Source of the DNA: Antedon mediterranea
Taxonomy: Eukaryota; Echinodermata; Crinoidea; Comatulida; Antedonidae
Assembly (NCBI RefSeq): GCF_964355755.1
Contig: NC_092676.1
Location: 3,332,288 to 3,396,287, forward strand
Direction of reading: 5' to 3'
DNA: 64,000 nucleotides
Below, one piece after another: positions 21,426 through 31,812 of the stretch. The notes beneath the pieces are model-generated. The model was not told where the DNA came from and ran no database searches. It was given only the letters and a program-made list of their open reading frames with translations. The position numbers and the translations under genes were made by a program. Every line of letters begins with the position of its first letter. Position 1 is the first letter of the stretch.

Positions 21426-23125
21426 ATGGCTCATTCTCAATATTGGACATTGCTGTTCTTCAAGTTTCTGATTATATTTCATATATCTCACTGTTGTCGT
21501 GCACAGTACTACAATTTTACAGAACATCCACAATCGGTTCTCGTGTGACGCTATCGTGTCAATGGACACCAGCATTGAATAACAACCATCTCGTAACATG
21601 GAAATACGATCGTGTTAATAGTCCTAAACGAATTGAAATTTCAGATACAAAATACGCATTAATGAACGAAGCAACATCTTCAAGCCTTTCCATTTCTAAT
21701 GTTGGCTCTGGTGACGTAGGCAACTACATTTGTGAGATCTTCGAATGTGATTCATACAACAGTGTCTCATCTTCTACATTTGCTTCTCTAGTATTAGGAG
21801 AATTGATATGTAATCCGGAGAATATTGTTGATATAGGAACAACGCTGATATGCTCCTTCACCTCTTCTGATAATTCATATATTATTAATTTACTATGGTA
21901 TAACAACGGAAAACAAATAACTTCGGGACAACAACAAAACAATGATTTAGAATCAACGGCTATGACTGCCGAAGACGAAGGAGGTGTATTTACTTGTAAA
22001 GCCACCATCGGATTTCAAAGTCAAGCGACAGGAACTTGTGAAACTACTCCACTAGTATTTCCAATAGATGCAGAGATTCAACAATCACCACCAGGTCCAC
22101 TTCAGGTTGGTGATAGCTTTAATCTTACCTGCGTAGGGAAAGGTAATCCAGAAAATTATAATTACGAATGGACGTGGAATAACAACCCAGTAGAATCTAT
22201 GACAGATAGTCGATTTGCAATTGGCAATATGGTTATTGTGAATACTGTATCAGGCAGTGACAATGGCAAAATGGTTTCTTGTACTATTAGTAGTGGTGGT
22301 TACAGAAGTATAGCGAGCTATACAATAAACATTTTGGATCAGACGTCGAGTACAACTACAAGTATGTCGACACCAGATAGGCCTACACGTACGCAAAAAC
22401 CAATTACGGCGGTCAGACTCACCATACCTGATGACCCGGATGACATTTCAACAACAGTAATGACTACACGTTTAAAGTCGACACTAGATACACGTACGCA
22501 AAAACCAATTACGGTCAGACTCACAACACATAATGTTCCGGATGACATTTCAACAGCAGCAATGACTACACCAGGTACACGTTTGCAAAAACCAATTACA
22601 CATCAACTCACAACACATAAAGTCTCGGAAGACGTTTCCGCAACAGTAGACCTAATGAATACACGTTTAAACACAACACCTGTTACTGTAACGCGTTCTA
22701 TTACAGAAATCCTAACGGTTGTAATTATCGTAGTTGCAATTTTACTCGTCGTTTCTTTGATAATAATAATAAGCCTATGTGTTTATTTGCAAAAAAGAAA
22801 AAAGAAAAACACAACTCCTTCAAATCGACTGTCAAATAATCTTGAGCACGTTTACTATGACATTACGTCATCTAGCGCACACGTGACCTCGACAGCCAGT
22901 AACACTAAGTATGATTATGTCATACACCCGTTCACACGAAATACGGAAGAATCCACTCCTGAGTACCTTGAATTGGACGATGGTTTCCAAGATGGCGCAC
23001 CAAAATCAGCAAGTAATACAGCCGCTGATTACGATGATGTTGCATCGGAACAAACAGATACTAATAACAAAGAGTACAAATACGAAAACGGTATGCTGCG
23101 GGATAAAGGTATCAGAGAGACATAA
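21426..23125 (+). pseudogene. G2: three-Ig receptor, class B-like tail, frameshifted after the signal peptide
   Basis: The signal peptide starts at 21426 (MAHSQYWTLL) and is in frame up to SVLV, where a TGA at about 21546 ends it. Compared with paralogues, 16 bp are missing just before the Ig1 LSC motif, so Ig1-tail is in another frame (open to 23125). That frame extends upstream to an ATG at 21404, but its first about 45 codons are the signal peptide read out of frame. Ig1, four-Cys Ig2 and Ig3 are otherwise preserved. The long Thr-rich stalk holds about three TRTQKPIT repeats (22378-22650). Membrane helix TVVIIVVAILLVVSLII. Tail sites: YYDI, KYDYV, EYLEL, DYDDV, YENG. Probably dead or recently broken. 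Confidence 0.8.
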
Positions 23126-23347
23126 CAAAATAAAGTACGCAACTATCAATTTTCTACGCATGTATTGGAACTACGATTACGTCACATTGGTGCGTACACG
23201 GCGTTGTTTGCTGATTAACGAGTCAATCGTGTACGAAAATTGTCTGATTTATATCTAAAGCAAACGTTAGAAGCATACAGTATGAAACTTAATCAAATAA
23301 ATCAATCATTGTATAGAAACAACTATCCCCACAGAGGTCTTGTTTAA

Positions 23348-24749
23348 AGTGGAGCTCCACCCAGAAAATTACTATATTTCATACATTTCAACTATTATTT
23401 AAAAATATCATCCCTTATACTTCATATTTTTTTGAAATTTTTTTCAATGAGTACGATTTTCTTGAAAATCACGCCTTTTTGCGTTTTGGGGGGATACCTT
23501 GTAATTTCCTATTCTTTTACATGCAAAAGGGGGGTATATTTGAATAATCCTAAAAAATTCATTTCTTCACCAAAAAAAAAATGTAAAATATGTATTTATG
23601 TAATTTTTCCAGATCTTTCTATTTCTGGTATTTTTATCACGTATACATTGCGCAATTTTGCGTAAATAGACACTTTCCCCCGTTCGGGTCCAATTGGGTT
23701 TTTTATTTTGCTAGGGAGTACGATCACGTGACATTTTTCACAATCACACTACTGCAGCTGGCGATCTGTTATTTTGTCACGATGTTATTTTTGACGGGCG
23801 AAAAGTATATTAAAACATTCTGAATGTGACCCTATTATGTTTCACAGTGTAATAATGTGATTATGAGACTATTACTAAAATGTCAAATTTAACGAGATTT
23901 GAGAAAGATGTGGCTATATATTCAATAAAGCTAGGCCTAGGCCTACTAGAGTGTAGGTATGTACCGATGCTGCTTAGAGTGGCTTGGCCTCAGGCGCTAG
24001 CTAGGCTAGGCTGACAGCAGTGAAGTTTGTTTTGCTGTCACCCGACCTTGGCCTACCCATGGGCCATGATAGGGTGCCTGAATAGTTTCTTTTCAGTCAG
24101 GTCTAAGCTTGCACATCGCTTTACTATTCTTTACTACTCTTTTTCTGTATAGGATTTTGTGTTTCACAATTCTTAATATGCGAGAAAACCCAGGAACGAT
24201 AAATGGGGCGAAACGACCATGCCTATGAATACATAGGCCTCTAGACAAAAATTCAAGGCTAGCTAGGCTGAGCAGACGGCTTAGCTAGGCCTAGCCCTAC
24301 CTAGCTTAAAGTTAAAAGCAATCTGATAAGATTATAATGCTGCTGTTGTACAGTGAAAATCATGAGGTTACATGTAAATTATACTGACATTCTTATCGGA
24401 AATATTACTTAGGCCTAAACAAATCGTATTAATTGTGTGTATAAAATTTATTCCCCATTTTTCGACACATAATTTACCAAAGGGAAGAAATTTCCACAAT
24501 GCGTTGACCAGCGACTAAAACGCGTCAGTCGCTAAGTGTAACGCGTTTCGCGACGTATTGTAAACTAATAACCCCTAAGTTACTGAAAAACTGTAATTTG
24601 TTAAAAAACACTATTTTCTGACCGATTTTTTAGAAATGAGTTTTTGGAAAATATTTCCGTATTTTTCCTGTTTTTTTTTTATGTAATCACTTTCAATTAA
24701 ACATACTTAAACATAATATAAGCTGAGAAAGTCTGAGTGTAGCTCCACT
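23348..24749. mobile_element. 1.4-kb TTAA-flanked inverted-repeat transposon
   Basis: Left end AGTGGAGCTCCAC, right end GTAGCTCCACT, flanked by TTAA at 23344-23347 and 24750-24753. The symmetric ends and TTAA duplication suggest a piggyBac- or Kolobok-type non-autonomous element. Small frames inside have no recognised domain. TAGGCCTA tracts are dense at 23930-24300. Confidence 0.6.
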
Positions 24750-24753
24750 TTAA

Positions 24754-25569
24754 CATATAACATATCTGCCAAGATAAACAAGTAAATTGTAATTCTCATT
24801 ATAATGGACTGTAACATGGATCTAGTTTAAGTTTTAAAAAGGATATGCTTTTAAATAAATTGTTATATAATATTATAACATTTATTGTATATAAACCACT
24901 ACCACCACCATGGTCTAATATAAATCTAAATAAATAAGTGTACAGTTATATACATTTAAAATAGAATAAACTGTAGGCAGTTAGGCGTTATAGCAAAACA
25001 TTAATTAAGCTTGTATAGACGCAACAAAAGCGAGTTGACCAATGACAAGCGACAGTTCGAATAATACATTGCTTATGATTGATCAAATCGCTTACGTTGC
25101 TTTACGTCCTTGTGTTGCGTCTCTAGTGGGAACCACGCATTAGGGGAAAATGTACGCAATAGTAGTACAAAAATTATATATTATTTAAGGAAGCAATATA
25201 GATGAACAGGTTATGGTTAAATAACATAGTATAAAATGACTCTAAGTAACGAGAGGAAAGCCATGATTCAAAGTTGATATTTATTTGATCATCATCAGGA
25301 GTCGATGATCAAATAAAAATTGAAACGTTGAACCATGGTTTGCATCTCCTTATTATTTAAGGAAACAATAACACTAGATTATTAACGAGCAATACGACAA
25401 GAATAACACAGAAATTAGGAAGGCAGGAAGTTTTACGAAACTATTTTAAAATGTATTGGTTTATCAAGTTGTCCGGTATCGTGTTTTGTTTTCACTTTCA
25501 TGATGTTTCTAAGTGTACAATGAACGAATAAAATAATGCCAGTCAATTATCTATCAACATATTATTGGT
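24754..25569. other. Intergenic, hairpin at about 25288
   Basis: No gene seen. A perfect 12-bp stem TATTTGATCATC / GATGATCAAATA lies at about 25278-25315, followed by TTGAAACGTTGAACC. Its layout resembles the repeat-borne motif at 31.6 kb. A short stretch near 25219-25250 (AACATAGTATAAAATGACTC) recurs at 39345. Confidence 0.4.
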
Positions 25570-25572
25570 TAA

Positions 25573-25974
25573 AGGCCCATTTACACTAGGACGATAACGA
25601 TCGGCGATAAATAGATAAGCATGCATTTTTTTTTTACATAAAACAAAAGAATTTAGAAAGGTTTTCGTTCTAGAATTATAGAATATTCATTTATGCTGTC
25701 TTTGATAAAAATAATATTTTAAAAAATCCAATCAAATGACGTCATGATCAATAAAACAAAAAAAAGTCGTTGTATTGTCACGATATTATTGCTCTTACTA
25801 ATCATGACGTTATTTGATTGGACATGTGAAAATATCATTTTCATCAAATTAAGCATAGATGGTTCCTAAATAGTTCTAGAATAAAAACTTTTTAGATTTC
25901 TTTTGTTTTATGTATGAACAATGCATATTTGTTTATTTATCGTCGATCTTTATCGTCCTAGTGTAAACGGGCCT
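25573..25974. mobile_element. 402-bp MITE
   Basis: Terminal inverted repeats of about 40 bp: AGGCCCATTTACACTAGGAC at the left and the complement of GTCCTAGTGTAAACGGGCCT at the right. Flanked by TAA (or TTAA if one terminal base is assigned differently). The 3-bp TWA duplication fits PIF/Harbinger-type MITEs. The centre is AT-rich and noncoding. Confidence 0.75.
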
Positions 25975-25977
25975 TAA

Positions 25978-26736
25978 AGCTCAGGTACAGGCATGAATTT
26001 TAAATATAATATCTGGTTAATTGTACATAAATCAAATATTTGTAACAGAAATCAAGACGAAAAAACATGAATTTCCCTTAATATAGTCAAATACAAAATT
26101 TGGCAAAATTCTGCCATAAAAACCAGGAAGACTTTTTTTCAGTAGTTAGGTAGTATAACCTAATGTAATAAAATTATCTGGTGACTCCCTAGAAAGTGAA
26201 ACAAGATGGTGGATATACGGTGGATAATTTTTGCTATAGCATGAAAATAAAAATCTGAAGTTGAATAAAAATACCAGAAATGTAAAATTCAAGTTATATT
26301 ACCTATATTTAGTCATCTGATAACATTTTTTACCACACCGTTTATTTTTCATAGCTTTTTAAAATGCCTCTCTATTTACAAAATTTGTGTTCAAAATAAT
26401 AGAGATTTTACTGTGTAATTTGAACTATCCCCCCACTGATAAGAAAGTGCTTATTTTCAATAAGCTCGTGTAACACAAATAAAATCCCAAAAAATTATGA
26501 AACATAGGGGAAACTATAGATCGATAATTATTGGAATGTATGATCAATAGAAATTGTTTGCCCGCACCTGGCCTTTAAGGAAAGGAATTATAATATATGT
26601 ACCCTAAATGATATAAGGAATACAAACTTACATTGGCTAAAAAGTTGTATGGTACACCCTAAACATTGGACTATGGTATTTTACAAAATTATGCTTGATT
26701 ACATTTAAGTATTATACACTTGTTAAAAACCACCGA
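25978..26736. other. Intergenic, nothing recognised
   Basis: AT-rich sequence with no convincing frame, repeat pair or RNA gene. Confidence 0.5.
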
Positions 26737-26830
26737 TATCGGTTATCGTTGCAAAAAGACAAATAACAAAGTCATCGTGTGAATGGGCACCAGAAGTTTA
26801 TGCAAACGATGTACTGAATTATGGTATAGA
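26737..26830 (+). pseudogene. Ig1 relic of a lost receptor gene
   Basis: Matches the receptor Ig1 start: TCGGTTATCGTTGCA, then AAGTCATCGTGTGAATGGGC and CACCAGAAG, corresponding to SVLVA..SCEWAP. It lacks a signal peptide and the rest of the domain, and is out of frame. GCAAACGATGTA is shared with the inverted relic at 41.1 kb. Confidence 0.6.
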
Positions 26831-26939
26831 TGGAGTGGTAAACAATTTATAAATTCAGAAACAAATTAAGTAAACATAAATCTATGTATATGTTTCCATC
26901 TAATTGTAGCCTTAGATTAATCTAGTTAAACTAAGTGTT

Positions 26940-27537
26940 CAATGCTTACAAAACAAAGGAGGGGCCAATGCGGGGTTGGGGGTTACACATTTACTGTCAT
27001 TACACCTAGAAGACAGACATTTAATCAGAAATTGTATATTTTCATAAAAAGAACTATATCTTTCTACATATATTTAAATCAATAGTATGTTGAAATTACT
27101 GTATTTGACAATGTGTAATTCTTATTCTTCTTCAGCAGTTATCAGGTATTCCTGTCGTGTGTGGCAGCAGATAGCAACTTACATAAAAAGAAACAGGAAT
27201 GATCCAACGTTTTAGTTCGAAGTTACTCTATAGGGGGCGGTATGCATTATTACTAGTTTTACCTAAATAGAATGGAATATGTTAAAATAACTTTATACAG
27301 GTTACGTAGTTGATGCTAATATCACTTTAGCAGGAGTACGCTACAATACAGTACACAGTAATCAGAACGACTGTTACAGAGTATTACTTGTACCAACTTG
27401 TACAGCAATTATATAGTATAACAGGAATACAGTATCGTTAAATTGGTATACAAATCTGGACATTTTTTTTTTCGTATTATTTTGAATTTGATAAATAAGT
27501 AAATCAATCCCGGAACTTAACCGTCGCAGTGTTTATA
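26940..27537 (+). promoter_or_regulatory. P2-type upstream block of G3
   Basis: Shared with 39375-39870 (no gene), 41890-42483 (G5) and 56936-57360 (G8). Landmarks: GTGTGTGGCAGCAGA, the GGGGGCGGTAT box, GGTTACGTAGTTGATGCTAA and GCAGGAGTACGCTACAATAC. It probably contains promoter and 5' UTR; the ATG follows GTTTATA. Confidence 0.65.
27231..27243 (+). promoter_or_regulatory. GGGGGCGGTAT box of G3
   Basis: TAGGGGGCGGTAT preceded by TTACTCTA, ending about 295 bp before the G3 ATG. The AGGGGGCG core resembles the CTCF core motif and also SP/KLF GC boxes. The factor is unknown. Confidence 0.55.
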
Positions 27538-29043
27538 ATGGCTCATCATCAATATTGTACATTGCTGTTGTACAAGTACCTGGTTATATTGTATAGTATA
27601 TTTCACTGTTGTTGTGCACAATCCTATACTTTTACAGAACATCCACAATCGGTTCTTGTTGCAGAAGGACAAACAGCAAATATATCGTGTGAATGGACAC
27701 CTAAATTGAATGAAACCCATCATGTTGCATGGAGATACTATCCTTTTAGTACAAGAACGGATCAAATAATTGAACGTTCAACGTCAAAATACATTTTCAG
27801 AAAAGGTACAACATTTTCAAATCTTTCCATTTTGAATGTTGATCCTAATGATGTAGGACACTACCGGTGTCGTATCTCCAAAGGTGATGTTGTATACATT
27901 TTTTCTGAATTTACTTATGTAGTGATAGGAGAGTTAACGTGTAGTCCAGAATATGATAATGGTGACATAGGAACAACGATGACATGTACTTATACTTCAT
28001 CTGATCCTGTATATATTATTGATTTACTATGGTATAAAGAGGGAAATGAAATTACTTCAGCAGCACAACGAAGTAATATCAAAGAATCAAGGACTTTGAC
28101 TAGTGAAGACGATGGAGCTGTATTTACTTGTAAAGCTATCCTCGGTTATCAAGTGATAGGAACTTGTGAAACTACTCCTCTAATATTGACTATAGATGCA
28201 GAGATTGAACAATCACCACCAGGTCCACTTCAGGCTGGGGATAGGTTTACCCTTACCTGTTCAGGGAAAGGTAATCCTGATTATTATGAATGGACGTGGA
28301 ATGGCAAACTTATAGGATCGTCGACAGATAAAAGGCGATTTGCAATAGGTAATGTGCTTACTGCGACGAGAGTATCAAGCAGTGCCAATGGCAGAATAGT
28401 TACTTGTACTATTAGCCGTAGTGGTCGTACCAGCAGTACAGCGAGGTTTACATTAAACGTGCTAGAGAACATTTCCAGTAGGCCTACTACTACACATTTT
28501 CAAACAACACCAACGCAACAGGTCGTTACAGACAAACTACTACCAACTACACGCTTACACACTACACGTTTACAGTCGACACGTACGCAACAAGTCGTTA
28601 CAGACAAACTACTGCCAACTACACGCTTACGCACTACACGTTTACAGTCGACACGTACGCAACAAGTCGTTAATGACAAACTACTACCAACTACACGCTT
28701 ACACACTACACGTTTACAGTCGACACGTACGCAACAAGTCGTTACAGACAAACTACTGCCAACTACACGCTTACCCACTACACGTTTACAATCGACACGT
28801 ACGCAACAAGTCGTTACAAACAAACTACTACCAACTACACGCATACACACTACACGTTTACACACTACACGTTTGCAGTCGACACGTACGCAACCATTCA
28901 TTAAAGACCAACTCTCAACTAATATCTCATCGGTTGACGAGCCCCCAACACTAATGGTTGTTATTAGTGTACTCGCAATTCTACTCGTAGTTTCTGTAAT
29001 AACAACGATATACATGTATTTGCAAAAAAAAAAACGTATCTAG
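27538..29043 (+). CDS. G3: three-Ig receptor, tail lost by +1 frameshift
   Basis: 501-residue frame from MAHHQYCTLL (an ATG 9 bp upstream is also in frame). Signal peptide about 1-27. Ig1 with SCEW and DVGHYRC; Ig2 with four Cys (TCSP, TCTY, FTCKA, GTCETT); Ig3 with LTCSGKGNP and VTCTIS. The stalk contains five 24-residue repeats. Membrane helix LMVVISVLAILLVVSVITTIY. Directly after it, relatives read YLQKRNVSRDN; here an 11-A run (10 bases in relatives) shifts the frame, so the protein ends KKKRI. As written it is a membrane-anchored receptor with almost no tail; it may act as a decoy or be an incipient pseudogene. A sequencing error in the A-run is also possible. Confidence 0.85.
   Translation: MAHHQYCTLLLYKYLVILYSIFHCCCAQSYTFTEHPQSVLVAEGQTANISCEWTPKLNETHHVAWRYYPFSTRTDQIIERSTSKYIFRKGTTFSNLSILNVDPNDVGHYRCRISKGDVVYIFSEFTYVVIGELTCSPEYDNGDIGTTMTCTYTSSDPVYIIDLLWYKEGNEITSAAQRSNIKESRTLTSEDDGAVFTCKAILGYQVIGTCETTPLILTIDAEIEQSPPGPLQAGDRFTLTCSGKGNPDYYEWTWNGKLIGSSTDKRRFAIGNVLTATRVSSSANGRIVTCTISRSGRTSSTARFTLNVLENISSRPTTTHFQTTPTQQVVTDKLLPTTRLHTTRLQSTRTQQVVTDKLLPTTRLRTTRLQSTRTQQVVNDKLLPTTRLHTTRLQSTRTQQVVTDKLLPTTRLPTTRLQSTRTQQVVTNKLLPTTRIHTTRLHTTRLQSTRTQPFIKDQLSTNISSVDEPPTLMVVISVLAILLVVSVITTIYMYLQKKKRI
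28507..28881 (+). repeat. 72-bp coding minisatellite in the G3 stalk
   Basis: Five units encoding TRTQQVVTDKLLPTTRLHTT-RLQS with few changes; the fifth unit has five extra residues (TTRLH duplicated). Thr-rich, so probably an extended O-glycosylated stalk. Relatives have at most one unit. Confidence 0.95.
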
Positions 29044-29416
29044 AGACAACATAATTCCTTTAAATAGACCACCGAATAATATTGAACACAATTACGATTA
29101 CATTGTGTCTTCAGACACACAGATCAACACGACAGGCAAAGACACACACACGTATGATTATGCCATATATCCGTGTACACGAATCACAGAGAACATCAGT
29201 GCTGAATACATTGAAGTAGAAGACAGTTCCCATGAGGGCCCACAAAAACCAGAACAAAATATGACCGCAGTCGAGAACGATGATGTTTCCTTACAACCAA
29301 CGGATATTTGCAGCAAAGAGGCCATGTACGAAAATGGTAAATTGCGTATCAAAGGCATAGCAACTTCTGACAAGGTGACAATTAAGTACGAAAATATTAA
29401 AACATCTACGCGTTAG
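29044..29416 (+). pseudogene. G3 class B tail, out of frame
   Basis: The +1 frame encodes the full class B tail: VSRDNIIPLNRP, HNYDYI, TYDYAIYP, AEYIEVED, MYENGKL, IKYENIKTSTR and stop. Near-identical to the G7 tail, with no other damage, so the frameshift at about 29024-29034 is recent or an artefact. Confidence 0.85.
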
Positions 29417-29464
29417 AGAAGATCAGATGAGATAACTAAGATGACGTCACCTAGTTGTGCATGA

Positions 29465-29650
29465 GCTACTAATGATACAGACGTGTACGAAAATGTTAAA
29501 TTGTCACCGAGATTAAGAAGAGTTGGAATAAACATTTCATATAATCGCGAAGATGACGTCACCAAGGTGCATGTGAGTACAAACGACGTATACGAAAATG
29601 CATCGGTACGCACAAAAGCAGCGAAGTGTTCAGAAATAGAAGAAGAATAA
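29465..29650 (+). pseudogene. Class C tail end retained 3' of G3
   Basis: An ATG-less open frame reads DVYENVKLSPRLRR, NREDDVTKV and DVYENASVRTKAAK to TAA, matching the C-terminus of G9. It lies 49 bp after the class B stop. The counterpart after G7 (54136-54321) has an extra A. Confidence 0.7.
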
Positions 29651-30554
29651 CAGAACCAAACGTACAGAATATTCACACAAAAACCAACGATGAAAAGTGC
29701 ACTAACGCATATTATCATATAGACTTGTTTATGAAGTGTTCAATACCTAAATTAGAGGTTTATACCAGGTATGATATATTTAGTATTAATGTTTTTATTA
29801 GTGAAAATGATAACTTTTAACATTTGCAAACTACTGTCCCCAACACGTACAGGGGTGTGACCTAAAAGTATTGTAAGACTAGTATGGGCCATGATACTTC
29901 CATGGTAAGAGAAATAGAAAAGTAGGCTAAATATATACGTTGAATTATTATAGCAGAGTATTAAAATATTTTAAATATTAAATAATTTTGTTTAAGGAAG
30001 TAAATCAAAAAATATTATATTATAAATAATCAACTCTGAGATTAACATTAACCAGGAAAGGGAAGGAAGGATATTAATAGGCATGTGTTTTGTAACTTTT
30101 AAAGGTTACTTTATTATTACTTGTATTAATTTTTAATGTAACCGAGTAAATTATGTAATTTATTGTTTTATGACATACAATACAGGAAATAAATTAAATT
30201 TGAAAAACAATTTTACTACAATAATTTTAGACTAGTTCAGACTTATGTTTTTATTTTACAGAGAATAAATAAATAGTATCAGATATCACAAATGTGTGAA
30301 GAAATACATTAAAAATATTATTTTATTCTCTCAGCTTGAGTGTACTACTTACAGTACGCTCATGTAAATATATATTTAATTGAATATGTATAAGTAATTG
30401 TTTCTGTAATTGATTATTATAAGAGAGCAGACAAATTAAACTTAATTTAAAGTTAATGTTTTCCAAATGTTATTGTACTTGTTTGTTGATTAAGGAACAA
30501 ATGAATGGAAGGGCACCAGTTGAGATCAACGTTAACGAGAATAAGAAAGAAAGT
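29651..30554. other. G3 3' flank, shared with G7
   Basis: Closely similar to 54325-54732 and 55486-55900. It includes AATAAATAAATAG (30264), a possible poly(A) signal. The G7 copy has about 750 bp inserted after GGGAAGGAAGGA, which is absent here. Confidence 0.65.
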
Positions 30555-30913
30555 TGTAACCAAAAAAAAAATGAATATGACTGTGTAAAATCAGCAGACA
30601 ATCAAAACGATAAAATGACTGAAACAGACAGTGAAAATGAGTATGATTATGTGGAAACATCAAACATAGGCTCCATAGTAAAAGAAGGCACTGCAGAATA
30701 TATTGAGGGTGTTGATGACAACACTGATGCTGATTCCTTGACTGCCCTACTATAAACAGAAACTAATAGGGCTACTGTGGCTGAGTACAATGATGCTTCA
30801 ATACCACTAAACTAATTTCAATAAATACTAGAAAAATGATAAAGGTATCTGGACTTCGACGTATACGAAAACGCATCTGTACGCACAAAACCACTGAAGT
30901 CTGCAAGGAAATA
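30555..30913 (+). pseudogene. Orphan class C tail downstream of G3
   Basis: Reads EYDCVKSADNQ, DSENEYDYVETS and AEYIEGVDD, then a TAA (30753) where the copy at 56.0 kb has AAA. After more indels it ends DVYENASVRTKPLKSARK and TAG at 30911. No Ig or membrane segment precedes it. Confidence 0.7.
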
Positions 30914-31798
30914 GAAGAAGCAAAACAGAACGAAACGTAAGATCAAAAACAACAATGAAAACTGCACCAAACAATACATTACATTAAATACCTCTTTAAA
31001 AATATAAATATCTGCCATTTCAGTTTTCCAGGTATGATCTATTAAATTTGTTAAGTGAAATCTTTATCTTTCACTATTTCCAAAATACTGTTCCTATCCC
31101 GTAGATGAGTCTGACATATTTTCAGATACAAAAAAAAGCAATAATGACTAAATTATACGTTGAAATGTACAGTAATTAATTGGTCTGTTGTTTAAGAAAG
31201 TAAATTGAAATAAATTAGAGAGATTATTCAGTTATTTACACGTTACAAGTTTGTAATTTTGTGAATATGCATTTAATAAATAAATATAATCAGGTACTAC
31301 ACACGTTGGAAAAAAAGATATCTAATTCTTTGATAATTTTTTTTAAAGATAGAAAACAACTTTAACTTAATAAAGTTAATGAAGGAAAAACATTAAAAGT
31401 GAAACCATTAATTTGTTTTGTTATTGTTTTAACTCTAGATTTGACTTGACTTTCGGTTCAATGCTCAGTATAATGTTGCATTCACACGGAGACGGCGCCG
31501 TTCAATTCTTAATAGAATGTATCTATTATTTAACAAAAACTCAAACTCTGTGAATCAATTTGCTTTGATTGTCCTCAGAAGTACGATCCTCACTCCTGAG
31601 GACGATCAAAGCATATTGATCGAAACGTCGAAAAACTCAACAGTTCTTTTCAGAACTAATATACGTGGTGTACCGAAAAATTTATATCAACATTTGATTT
31701 CGCCATGCAAACCTTCAAACAATACAATGCATTAAGATATAAGAAGTTTTATAACTCGTGGACAACAATATCTAAATGCAAACTAAAAATAAAACCTT
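30914..31798. other. Intergenic 3' flank repeats
   Basis: No gene. Sequence at 31370-31530 repeats 770-965. A repeat-borne CTGAGGA..GAAACG motif lies at 31603-31637. Confidence 0.5.
31603..31637 (+). ncRNA. Hammerhead-like repeat motif
   Basis: CTGAGGA, then perfect stem CGATCAA/TTGATCG with loop AGCATA, then AAACGTCG. As at 20712, the stem closes one base off the canonical GAAA junction, so activity is doubtful. Motifs of this kind are carried by Penelope-like and other invertebrate repeats. Confidence 0.3.
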
Positions 31799-31812
31799 AA
31801 GAACGAATTTAT

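Noticed and set aside
23844-23870. CACAGTG heptamer as a V(D)J-type recombination signal
   Set aside because: No matching nonamer at 12 or 23 bp and it lies in a transposon; a single heptamer is expected by chance.
28500-29015. 171-codon open frame on the minus strand opposite G3
   Set aside because: It is the antisense of the Thr-rich stalk repeat; repetition of one 72-bp unit keeps the frame open. It has no domain or independent support.
30456-30554. Start of a small independent gene at 30456
   Set aside because: Similarity to receptor tails begins only near 30570; the upstream codons have no homologue and the matching frame at 55.9 kb is closed there.
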